From: Candidatus Saccharimonadota bacterium
GTDB lineage: Bacteria > Patescibacteriota > Saccharimonadia > Saccharimonadales > Saccharimonadaceae
Length of the DNA: 14,286 bases
Direction of reading: 5' to 3'
Assembly (NCBI GenBank): GCA_017421685.1
Contig: JAFOHW010000018.1
Coordinates: 1 to 14,286, forward strand
Shown: piece by piece, positions 1-6,994 of the stretch
How the letters are laid out: each line of letters opens with the position of its first letter
Position numbering within the stretch: the stretch's first letter is position 1
Program-made: the position numbers and the translations under genes
Notes under the pieces: generated by a model
Told to the model about the DNA's origin: nothing
The model's input: only the letters and a program-made list of their open reading frames with translations
Database searches by the model: none

Positions 1-1863
1 ATACAGAGAATAATCTTCTCCAAAAGTAGTCTGTGTGTAGGTAGCGTCAGCGATTAAAAACGGCGACAGAGCTTTTACGAGTTTCGGTAGATTTTCTTTA
101 ATTACGTTAAACTCGTCTTCGGTAATTGCGGGGTCATCTTCGCCGGATAAGTTCTCATAGTCGGCGTATTCACCCATGTATTCGGTGAGATAAGCTAGAA
201 AATCGTCGACATCTTCGCTCGTAGCGGTTCCATTCATAATTTTGACCAAATCAAGATACGGAGGAAAATGTGCAAGTGAATCTATTAAATCCGTACCATA
301 ATCACCACTCGTTAAATCAGTAAAGGCGTTTCCTGCGACCATTCCGGCTAAACCTTGACTAGTGTCACTAAAGAATCCCGTAAATGCACTTTGTTCGTCT
401 AGTTTTCTCATTTGATAAAGTTTCATAATTTCAGAAAGCGGATTTTTTACTTCGGCGTCAAAGTATTCACGGGTTAATCCATTTTCGGTTACAAACTGCA
501 TCCAAGAATCCATAAACTCCCTGCCATTCATAGTGCCGACCTGCTCAGTAAGACCGTCGTTATTTATTAGGATATTGATGGCCGTAGTCGGTTCGGATAA
601 ATCTGCGATATTTACAACCGAAGTAGGGATTTCAAGGTCTGCTGGATGGATTTCTTCATATGTACCAGTATTATAGAATCCCCAAAGCTCCGGAAAGACA
701 TAGCCAAGAAGCAAATCGTTGCCGTCTTTAACATCATGAATGTTAGTATAGCCTGGCTCGGTAATACTGGCTCGAGGGGCGCCAAAAGTATAAGCATAGA
801 AATCGTCTGCTACCATATCGTAATCTGACAAGTTTTCGTTAATCATTTTAGCAGTAAGGTCGACCACCGCGCCACCACGCGAGTAACCAACCATCCAAAC
901 TTTGTAATCTGAAAGGTGATTGACATAAATGTATTCGTCAAGTCTTTCTTTGATAAGGTTAGCAGATTTGGTAAACCCGGCATGGTCTCCATCGGCCCCG
1001 ACATCGAAATTCGAAAGCCACTCCGTCATGTAATTATAATTCCTGGGAGCAACAACAATTAAGGTTTGTCCGTTCGGAAGGGTCTTTTGCGCGATAGTTG
1101 TACCCATGGAGTCCCCATCTTCATCGGAAGACGTATCCCACCTACGATAATTAGTAAAACCTAGTTGATTCAAAAAGGTGATGAGTTTTAGATTCGGCGT
1201 AGAACCGTCCGAAGGATACCCATCGGCTTCATTTTCAAATCCAGCAAGCGCCAAAGCATACGAAACGGCGCGGAGCTCTGGGTGGTCGCCAGGAGACGGG
1301 GTATCAAAATAACTATCGCTATATTCTATAGTATCGGTTGAATCAAGAGCATCCCAAACCGATTCCCATGGATCATCCGAATTTTCTATAAAAGCATAAT
1401 ATGGATAAGTAACAGTAATGGGGTCACTTGGCACAACGGGCCCAGATTGAGATTCTTCTACAACGAAATCGGCTTGCGCAAAGCCTTGTGCCTCGTCAGG
1501 AAATAGAACCTCCAGATGGTGTTCGCCAACTGCGAGAGTATCGAGATATCTACTTAGTAGAGTAACTGTGCGAGTTCGAGAATTGATGAGGATGTCATTA
1601 TCTATATCTATAGATCCGTCATCTACTATTAAGAGGCCTTCGCCATAGAATCGCTCAAGCGTAACGTCAAAAACGAACGACAGATCCTCTCCGCTACCCA
1701 CGACATGTACGCCATCATCCCCACTTATCACACTAGACTCGTGGTTGTAGTTATCCGGACCAATTGCAAAGGAATTCATTGGCATGAGACTTGGAAAAAC
1801 AAGGCTAATAATCAGCAGTATCGCCATGAGACCTTGTATTTTTTTGTATATATTACATTTCAT
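1..1863 (-). CDS. Secreted class 3 lipase-like alpha/beta hydrolase with N-terminal X2/Ig-like domain (partial, C-terminus beyond window)
   Basis: The minus strand is open from an ATG at 1863 to the left edge (621 codons, no stop), so the C-terminus is missing. Residues 1-33 form a signal peptide: basic start, hydrophobic core about 13-28, likely cleavage after NSFA. Residues about 50-135 resemble a CBM_X2/Ig-like module, with a GSGEDL start and a SRYLDTLAVGEHHLEVLF strand pair. The hydrolase domain begins near residue 180. Its nucleophile elbow GYSRGG places the catalytic Ser at 328, preceded by LIVVAPRNY as a typical core strand. D383 in GNDLL is the likely catalytic Asp. H532 is a possible His, or the true one lies past the edge. 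AAGGAG at 1876-1871, 7 bases from the ATG, fixes the start. The protein probably acts on ester or lipid substrates outside the cell. The fold is well supported; the substrate is unknown. Sortase or other wall-anchoring signals could be in the missing tail. Confidence 0.8.
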   Translation of the reverse strand, partial: MKCNIYKKIQGLMAILLIISLVFPSLMPMNSFAIGPDNYNHESSVISGDDGVHVVGSGEDLSFVFDVTLERFYGEGLLIVDDGSIDIDNDILINSRTRTVTLLSRYLDTLAVGEHHLEVLFPDEAQGFAQADFVVEESQSGPVVPSDPITVTYPYYAFIENSDDPWESVWDALDSTDTIEYSDSYFDTPSPGDHPELRAVSYALALAGFENEADGYPSDGSTPNLKLITFLNQLGFTNYRRWDTSSDEDGDSMGTTIAQKTLPNGQTLIVVAPRNYNYMTEWLSNFDVGADGDHAGFTKSANLIKERLDEYIYVNHLSDYKVWMVGYSRGGAVVDLTAKMINENLSDYDMVADDFYAYTFGAPRASITEPGYTNIHDVKDGNDLLLGYVFPELWGFYNTGTYEEIHPADLEIPTSVVNIADLSEPTTAINILINNDGLTEQVGTMNGREFMDSWMQFVTENGLTREYFDAEVKNPLSEIMKLYQMRKLDEQSAFTGFFSDTSQGLAGMVAGNAFTDLTSGDYGTDLIDSLAHFPPYLDLVKIMNGTATSEDVDDFLAYLTEYMGEYADYENLSGEDDPAITEDEFNVIKENLPKLVKALSPFLIADATYTQTTFGEDYSLY

Positions 1864-1964
1864 TGCGTATCTCCTTGTTATTCCCCCTATTCGTCATAAC
1901 TATGGGTTCTAAAGGCTGAAGCAATGTTAAACCAACACTACTCTCAGTAAAACCCAACCCACTT

Positions 1965-2004
1965 TTTATAACACGCCCTTCTTTATTACATAACCATTAT
2001 AACA
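1965..2004 (-). promoter_or_regulatory. Two candidate extended -10 promoters for the lipase-like gene
   Basis: On the minus strand TGTTATAAT spans 2004-1996 and TGTTATAAA spans 1973-1965. Both fit the extended -10 pattern TGnTATAAT. I see no good -35 at 17 bases for either, which extended -10 promoters can tolerate. Use of the upstream one would give a leader of roughly 125 bases before the ATG at 1863. This is sequence matching only, in AT-rich DNA. Confidence 0.45.
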
Positions 2005-2058
2005 TAAGTTTTATTGTCATTAAAAAATAGAAACGATAAAAAATTCAAGCTTTTATTA

Positions 2059-2077
2059 TATAATATATGTATATATG
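2059..2077 (+). promoter_or_regulatory. Near-leaderless promoter and start of the polyphosphate polymerase operon
   Basis: A perfect TATAAT at 2059-2064 lies 10 bases before the ATG at 2075. A normal start point about 7 bases after the hexamer would give a leader of only about 4 bases. The stretch before the ATG is an A/T run with no Shine-Dalgarno sequence. No convincing -35 is seen. The downstream genes of the same operon do have ribosome-binding sites. Confidence 0.5.
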
Positions 2078-2806
2078 GAGACAAAAAAAGATATCAAGGT
2101 TTTTGACCGAATCGAAAAAAAATACTTAATCACGAAATTTCAAAAAGAAAAAATCTTAAAAGTGATTAAAGAGCATATGCGAGAGGATTCGTATTTCATT
2201 TCTGAAGTCTTTAATATTTATTTCGATAACGAAAATTACGACCTCATCATTCAGTCTATTGACCAGCCGAAATTTAAAGAGAAGCTCCGTGCTCGTTCTT
2301 ACGGCGGATACGATAAGGTTTTTTTCGAAATTAAGACAAAAATCCGCGGAAAAGATAATAACACTGGCTATAAAAGACGCGTTCGAATTACGAAAAAAGA
2401 CTACAACGAGCTCGTAAAAAATGACAAAAAGGTAACCGAATACATAGGACCAGAAAATAATACCGATCTCCAAATCGCAAAAGAAGTCGACTATCTAATC
2501 GACCATTTTAGCCTAAAACCAAAAATCCTTATTTTATATGACCGCGAAAGTTATCAGGGTGAAGACGGCCTCAGGATTACTTTCGATGAAAATTTAAGAT
2601 ATCGGACAAAAAACGTAAAGTTTACGAAAACTAAAACCGATAAATATTACTTTGACAACGAAAAAAATATTATAATGGAAATTAAGGCGCACGGCGTTTT
2701 ACCACTATGGTTGGTTAAAACGTTAACGGAAGAGCGAATTTTCCCTGAGCAATTTTCAAAAGTTGGCAAATCATTTTATAAAATAAGAAAGGAGCAAAAT
2801 GTTTAA
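2075..2806 (+). CDS. VTC-domain polyphosphate polymerase-like protein
   Basis: A 243-residue cytosolic protein with the tunnel fold of the VTC/CYTH (triphosphate tunnel metalloenzyme) group. In eukaryotic Vtc4 this domain makes polyphosphate from ATP. The basic and acidic tunnel strands are all visible: RIEKKYLI (12-19), KEKLRARSY (68-76), FFEIKTK (83-89), YKRRVRI (99-105), LYDRESYQG (154-162), LRITFDENLRYR (166-177) and IMEIKAHGVLPLW (200-212). Nothing essential appears lost, so it is probably active. Length matches bacterial stand-alone VTC proteins. It opens a three-gene operon, overlapping the DUF4956 gene by 8 bases. There is no Shine-Dalgarno before the ATG; translation is probably near-leaderless. 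VTC plus DUF4956 plus an extracellular carbohydrate-binding protein is a combination I know from other Gram-positive bacteria. Whether the product is polyphosphate or another polyanion is not shown. Confidence 0.88.
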   Translation: METKKDIKVFDRIEKKYLITKFQKEKILKVIKEHMREDSYFISEVFNIYFDNENYDLIIQSIDQPKFKEKLRARSYGGYDKVFFEIKTKIRGKDNNTGYKRRVRITKKDYNELVKNDKKVTEYIGPENNTDLQIAKEVDYLIDHFSLKPKILILYDRESYQGEDGLRITFDENLRYRTKNVKFTKTKTDKYYFDNEKNIIMEIKAHGVLPLWLVKTLTEERIFPEQFSKVGKSFYKIRKEQNV

Positions 2807-3470
2807 TAGTATTTTCGAAGCGGGAGCAACTGGCCTCAGTATTAAAACCGCTTTAATCTGTTCAGGTATCGCATTGGGCCTTGGTTTGATTGTGGCCTTT
2901 ACTCATATGAAAACCTCAAAAACCACAAAGGGTTTTCTCATCACGCTCGCAACTTTACCGCTTCTCGTTATGGCTGTTATGATCATGATAAACGGGAATC
3001 TCGGGACTTCGATTGCTATCCTCGGCGCTTTCTCGCTCATCCGCTTCCGTTCGATTCAAGGTAATGCGAAAGAACTCCTCAGCGTTTTCTTTGTCATGAC
3101 GATCGGTCTCGCGCTCGGCATGGGACATATTCTTTTTGCGACAGTTATTACTGTTATTGCCGTAGTTGCAATCCTTCTCTTTTCATATACTAATTTCCTC
3201 GAACCAAATAAAAACCAACGCTCTTTAAAAATTGTCATTCCCGAAGATCTAGATTACGATGAAGTTTTTGATGAGATTTTCAAAAAATATACAAACAAGC
3301 ATGAATTAATCAAAATGAAAACCATGAATATGGGTAGCCTCTATAAGTTAACTTATGATATAACCATAAAACCAGACATAAAAGAAAAAGAATTTCTTGA
3401 TGAAATTAGAGTCAAAAACTGTAATCTAAAAGTTTTATTATCACATCCGAACTATGAGGAGGAAATCTAA
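2799..3470 (+). CDS. DUF4956 family membrane protein
   Basis: A 223-residue protein with about four to five membrane segments in its first 132 residues (roughly 14-35, 46-65, 67-82, 94-110, 112-132), then a soluble C-terminal domain of about 90 residues. The segment LGAFSLIRFRS (75-85) with its charged Arg residues is characteristic of DUF4956. The C-terminal part (KIVIPEDLDYDEVFDEIF onward) looks like a small alpha/beta cytosolic domain. Start: ATG at 2799, with AAAGGAG at 2788-2794; it overlaps the VTC stop by 8 bases, so the two are translationally coupled. By analogy with the yeast VTC complex, where polymer is threaded through a membrane part, it may be the channel or anchor for the product of the upstream enzyme. 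That is inference; the biochemical role of DUF4956 is unknown to me. Confidence 0.85.
   Translation: MFNSIFEAGATGLSIKTALICSGIALGLGLIVAFTHMKTSKTTKGFLITLATLPLLVMAVMIMINGNLGTSIAILGAFSLIRFRSIQGNAKELLSVFFVMTIGLALGMGHILFATVITVIAVVAILLFSYTNFLEPNKNQRSLKIVIPEDLDYDEVFDEIFKKYTNKHELIKMKTMNMGSLYKLTYDITIKPDIKEKEFLDEIRVKNCNLKVLLSHPNYEEEI
3457..3462 (+). promoter_or_regulatory. Strong ribosome-binding site at a TAATG junction
   Basis: AGGAGG at 3457-3462, 7 bases before the ATG at 3470. The A of this ATG is the last base of the DUF4956 stop (TAATG), indicating coupled translation and fixing the start of the third gene. Confidence 0.8.
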
Positions 3471-5035
3471 TGTCGAGAGAGAAAAGGCTCGACTGGAAAT
3501 TTTTATTTATCGGTGTAATTTTAATAGTCGTTTTAATCGTTTCGGCAATTATAAACTCCATGAAAACTGACGAATCAGCCACGAAGCTAGCTGGTTCAAT
3601 CGACATAGATAATGGTGATTCAAAAATAAACTGGGAACGTTACGAGACGGTTAATATCGATCTAAAAGAAACAGTAAATATCTCAAAATCCGGAAATTAT
3701 CACCTAACCGGAACTCTTGAAGACGGCTTAATTTATATTGACGTCGGAGTTGGTGAAGTTAGATTAATCTTGGACAATGTTTCGATAAAAAATAGTTCTG
3801 GCCCCGCAATTCTTTGCCAAGAAGCCGAAGATTTAGTAATTGAGCTAATCGGAGAAAATACCCTAGAAGATAGCGCAGAATACCTCTCGAATTACGATGA
3901 AGATGTTACGGGGCTTATTTATTCTAAGGCCGACCTTTCTTTTGGTGGGACAGGTATCTTAAATCTAAAAGCTAACCACGAAGACGCTATTGTCGGAAAA
4001 GACGATATGAAATTCAATAACGGTAGCTACAATATAGAAGCGGTCGACGATGGAATTCGCGGAAAAGATTCGGTTTATATCGTCGGAGGAGAGTTTAATA
4101 TCGAAACGACCGCCGACGCAATAAAATCGACAAACGAGACTGACCTCAGAAAGGGATTTGTCTTAATCGAAAATGGGACCTTTAATTTAAATACCCTCGC
4201 GAAGGCCATAAAATCAATAAATACTATATTAATATATAACGGAAATTTTATTATTAATTCGTATGATGATGCAATCCATTCGAATAACTACGTCGGAATA
4301 ATCGATGGGCAGTTTAATATTAGCTCTGGTGATGACGGAATCCATGCCGACAGTGAATTAATTATCGACGGAGGAAATATTGAAATTGCCAAAGCTTATG
4401 AGGGCCTTGAAGCAAAAGCCGTAACTATTAATGGCGGAAAGTTAAGCCTAGTTACCCTAGATGATGGAATTAATGCTGGTGGGGGCGCCGACTCTTCAGC
4501 CATGAATCGACCCGGAGCTGGCGCTTTCGACGTCGATGAGGATTGTGTTTTAAGTATTAACGGCGGTGAGTTATATGTTAATGCTTCTGGTGATGGTGTT
4601 GATTCGAATGGGTATCTCTATTTTAATGGCGGAAAAGTTACTATTGACGGCCCGACCAGTAACGGAAATGGCGCCTTAGACTCCACCGCTGGAATCATCA
4701 TGAACGGAGGTGAAGTTATTGCAGTAGGCTCTAGCGGAATGGCGAATAATCTCGGAAAAGATTCTAGCGTTTTCAGTCTTAGCGTTTTCTTCCCCTCTGT
4801 CTATCCTGCGGGAACCAAAATCGAGATAAGAAACGGTAAAGACGAGGCAATTGTTGAACATGTTTCCGCAAAATCCTTTAATCATATGGCATTTGGCTCG
4901 AGCCATCTTCTTCCCGGTGAAACCTATACTATCTTTGTTGATAATAATGAATATGAGACTTTCGCCATTTCAGAAGTAGTAACAGTTATTGGTAATAATA
5001 ATTCAAATCAAAACATATCTCCAAAAAGACGATAA
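3470..5035 (+). CDS. Membrane-anchored extracellular beta-helix carbohydrate-binding protein (Cthe_2159/DUF4353-like)
   Basis: A 521-residue protein with a short cytosolic N-terminus (RLDWK), one membrane segment at about 11-28, and a large outside domain. Residues 57-130 contain the family start (GNYHLTGTLEDGLIYID, then VRLILDNVSIKNSSGPAI). A series of right-handed beta-helix turns of about 20 residues follows. They are marked by repeated phrases: EDAIVGKDD, DDGIRGKDS, ADAIKSTNE, AKAIKSINT, DDAIHSNNY, DDGIHADSE, YEGLEAKAV, DDGINAGGG, GDGVDSNGY and NGALDSTAG. This matches the Cthe_2159-type carbohydrate-binding domain, shown in Clostridium thermocellum to bind acidic sugars such as polygalacturonate with calcium. 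The repeated Asp pairs suit calcium. The last 80 residues form a small beta domain; there is no LPXTG. It is the third gene of the VTC operon and probably the outside partner of that system. Confidence 0.85.
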   Translation: MSREKRLDWKFLFIGVILIVVLIVSAIINSMKTDESATKLAGSIDIDNGDSKINWERYETVNIDLKETVNISKSGNYHLTGTLEDGLIYIDVGVGEVRLILDNVSIKNSSGPAILCQEAEDLVIELIGENTLEDSAEYLSNYDEDVTGLIYSKADLSFGGTGILNLKANHEDAIVGKDDMKFNNGSYNIEAVDDGIRGKDSVYIVGGEFNIETTADAIKSTNETDLRKGFVLIENGTFNLNTLAKAIKSINTILIYNGNFIINSYDDAIHSNNYVGIIDGQFNISSGDDGIHADSELIIDGGNIEIAKAYEGLEAKAVTINGGKLSLVTLDDGINAGGGADSSAMNRPGAGAFDVDEDCVLSINGGELYVNASGDGVDSNGYLYFNGGKVTIDGPTSNGNGALDSTAGIIMNGGEVIAVGSSGMANNLGKDSSVFSLSVFFPSVYPAGTKIEIRNGKDEAIVEHVSAKSFNHMAFGSSHLLPGETYTIFVDNNEYETFAISEVVTVIGNNNSNQNISPKRR

Positions 5036-5060
5036 TTGTTCACTATTTTCAAATTGTTTG

Positions 5061-5083
5061 TGTTATAATTATTGAAAAGGAGG
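5061..5083 (+). promoter_or_regulatory. Extended -10 promoter and ribosome-binding site for the 7TM gene
   Basis: TGTTATAAT at 5061-5069 is a perfect extended -10. AAAAGGAGG at 5075-5083 follows, 4 bases before the GTG start at 5088. The predicted start point (about 5076) falls at the beginning of the Shine-Dalgarno, so the leader would be about 12 bases. It suggests 5088-6994 is transcribed apart from the VTC operon, though read-through is possible since I see no terminator in the 52-base gap. Confidence 0.6.
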
Positions 5084-5087
5084 TTAT

Positions 5088-6032
5088 GTGCAACTAATTA
5101 TAATTTTACTTGCCACGGTCTCGATATTAACTTTTTTATCGGGCTTGATTGTTTTTGTAGGCGCAATAAGAGGAGAACGCGTGAGATCCACTTGGTATTT
5201 CCTCGCCGCAATATTCGCTACCGTCTGGATGGCATCAATATCATTGTTCCTTGTCGCTGATAAAAGTTGGGGTAGTATTGTTGATTGGCACGCGAAATGG
5301 ACTTTTGTTAGCGCAATTATCATCGACGTAGCTTTCTTGGGGTATATTGTCTGGAATGAAAAACACGGAAAACTCGTGACATTTTTGTTTTTAGTCTTGG
5401 GGGGGATTATTAGCGCCCTAATTCTAACAAGACCAGAGCTTTTGTATAAAGAAGTAATTTTAGGCCACACCGGAAACAGCGTCGTCATGAATATTGGCCC
5501 GCTTTATTTTGCCTATATTGGATTCTTCGGCTTAATTGTCCCGGTCGTCGTTTTCTCTCTCTTGAAACAATTTTACGAAACGAAAAAGTCCAAAAAGCGT
5601 TACAGCGATTTAATTATCATGTCAAGCTTCGGAATCTCAAGCGTCGTAGTTCTAGTTGCTAATTTAATCCTTCCACTTATGGGAAACTGGGGATTGATTT
5701 GGCTTGGGCCTCTCGCTCTTTCAATGACTATCCTCGCTTTCTATTATACGATTTTAAGATATCAAGTTCTCGATTTAACTTCAATTTGGCTAAAATTCTT
5801 TTCTTATGTCGTAGTCATCACCTCCTTCGCCATCGTTTATATGATAATTTTCTCGCTCATTTTTTCCGCCCTCTTCCGAGGTTCTACTCCTTCAATTGAA
5901 GTTATAATCCTTAACTTTATCATGGTTATAATCTTCTTAGTATTAATCCCCTCAATTAACGAAATCAGTATCTCGATTCGAAAATTAATTAACAGTAACA
6001 CTGTAGAAAAGAAAGAAGAAAAGACTAGATAA
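5088..6032 (+). CDS. Stand-alone 7TM sensor-like membrane protein (histidine kinase N-terminal 7TM type)
   Basis: A 314-residue, very hydrophobic protein. The first seven membrane segments lie at about 3-27, 37-57, 70-90, 96-115, 132-158, 174-194 and 197-219. They end in GPLALSMTILAFYYTILRYQVLDL, closely like the end of the HisKA_7TM sensor domain (typically GP...YAILR..LFD). Two more membrane segments follow (about 230-256 and 262-290), then a charged tail. There is no kinase, GAF, GGDEF or other output domain, so it is a sensor without a visible transmitter, or the domain has another use. The start is GTG at 5088: the ATG at 5086 is out of frame and stops after three codons, and an in-frame TGA lies at 5073. 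It is coupled to the CAP gene by a TAATG junction (stop and start share base 6032), suggesting the two act together. Confidence 0.72.
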   Translation: MQLIIILLATVSILTFLSGLIVFVGAIRGERVRSTWYFLAAIFATVWMASISLFLVADKSWGSIVDWHAKWTFVSAIIIDVAFLGYIVWNEKHGKLVTFLFLVLGGIISALILTRPELLYKEVILGHTGNSVVMNIGPLYFAYIGFFGLIVPVVVFSLLKQFYETKKSKKRYSDLIIMSSFGISSVVVLVANLILPLMGNWGLIWLGPLALSMTILAFYYTILRYQVLDLTSIWLKFFSYVVVITSFAIVYMIIFSLIFSALFRGSTPSIEVIILNFIMVIIFLVLIPSINEISISIRKLINSNTVEKKEEKTR

Positions 6033-6994
6033 TGGATAAGAAATCAGCAAAAAACCCTAAACTCGTCATCCTGCTTTCGGTAAACGCGGCTGCGATTTTG
6101 GTTGCCGGCATCCTAATTTCTAGTGCAATCTGGTTCAATGGTGGAGTAGAATTCCGAGCCGTCGGCGAACGCTCCGATATTGTGGATGAGGAAACTAGCG
6201 AATTAGAGCTCCTAGAGTCAGTCTCCGATGCTGAAGTTTCTGTTTCCGAACAGGTCTACGTAACCGGGAATGACGATTATATTTCTACGTCGAGTCACGA
6301 ATACGATAATTCCGAAGTTCCCGCCGGCGAACTATGGAACGAAAGCAATATAACTATCTATGCAACACCTGATATCGATATTTGTGTCGGCGGAAACCTT
6401 TCTGACCTTGGCGAAATGTACTGGCAAACAACCAACGCCGACGTTATAGAGGGTTTTTATAATTCTTCTAGAACCTGGCTCGGATTCAATAATGATACTT
6501 GTAAATATCCTGTAGTAAAAGGCTATGGAACGACTACGATAACCGCCGGTACTTATGATGGTCTAAGAAAAGACTCAATAACCGTGAATGTCGTCGAACC
6601 TCCCGCCGAACAATGGAGACACGAGGTCTTAACTCTCGTTAATAAAATCCGTATTAAAAACAACCTAGAACAGCTTGCTTGGGGAGAAACCTGCGAAGAG
6701 GCCGCAAACATCCGAGCGAATGAAACCAAAACCCTCTATAGTCATACTCGACCCGATGGGACTAGCTGGTCTACCGTTTGTCCTGCTCCAGGTTCTGGTG
6801 GAATTAGTGGCGAGAACCTCGCAATTGGGAATGCGGCCGTCTCCCCAGCTTCTGTCGTCGCACTCTGGATGGGGTCAGAAACCCACCGCGCTAATATCCT
6901 AAACCCTGACTATACGAAACTTGCTGTCGGCTTTGATTTCGATATCGATTCCGACTATCGAACATACTGGTCTCAATTCTTTAGTACTTATTAA
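6032..6994 (+). CDS. Membrane-anchored CAP (SCP/PR1) domain protein with Ig-like domain
   Basis: A 320-residue protein: basic N-terminus, one membrane segment (about 11-35), an acidic Ser/Glu-rich linker (44-100), a bacterial Ig-like (BIG2-type) domain (about 105-188, ending GTTTITAGTYDG...DSITVNV), then a CAP domain (195-320). The CAP signature residues are present: H238 in SHTRPDG, E261 in GENLA, and H285 in THRANIL, followed by GFDFD and the closing WSQFF strand. These form the conserved His/Glu cleft; bacterial CAP proteins are extracellular and their activity is mostly undefined. C118/C157 and C221/C250 could form disulfides. The start overlaps the preceding stop by one base and has only a weak GA-rich site, so translation is probably coupled. 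The 3' end overlaps the convergent serine hydrolase gene by 4 bases (6991-6994). Confidence 0.87.
   Translation: MDKKSAKNPKLVILLSVNAAAILVAGILISSAIWFNGGVEFRAVGERSDIVDEETSELELLESVSDAEVSVSEQVYVTGNDDYISTSSHEYDNSEVPAGELWNESNITIYATPDIDICVGGNLSDLGEMYWQTTNADVIEGFYNSSRTWLGFNNDTCKYPVVKGYGTTTITAGTYDGLRKDSITVNVVEPPAEQWRHEVLTLVNKIRIKNNLEQLAWGETCEEAANIRANETKTLYSHTRPDGTSWSTVCPAPGSGGISGENLAIGNAAVSPASVVALWMGSETHRANILNPDYTKLAVGFDFDIDSDYRTYWSQFFSTY

Noticed and set aside
1705..1899. 64-residue plus-strand open frame near the lipase start
   Set aside because: It runs antisense to the signal peptide and N-terminal domain of the lipase-like gene and has no domain or ribosome-binding site of note.
2156..2473. 105-residue minus-strand open frame
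   Set aside because: Antisense of the VTC gene whose tunnel motifs are conserved; the hydrophobic look is a by-product of the complementary codons.
3900..4700. Repeated phrases in the beta-helix protein as DNA repeats
   Set aside because: The similarity is at protein level, about 20 residues per turn; the DNA copies have diverged, as normal for a beta-helix fold.
5084..5488. 134-residue open frame on the minus strand
   Set aside because: It lies wholly opposite the 7TM gene, which has the promoter, ribosome-binding site and membrane pattern; no domain is seen in the minus frame.
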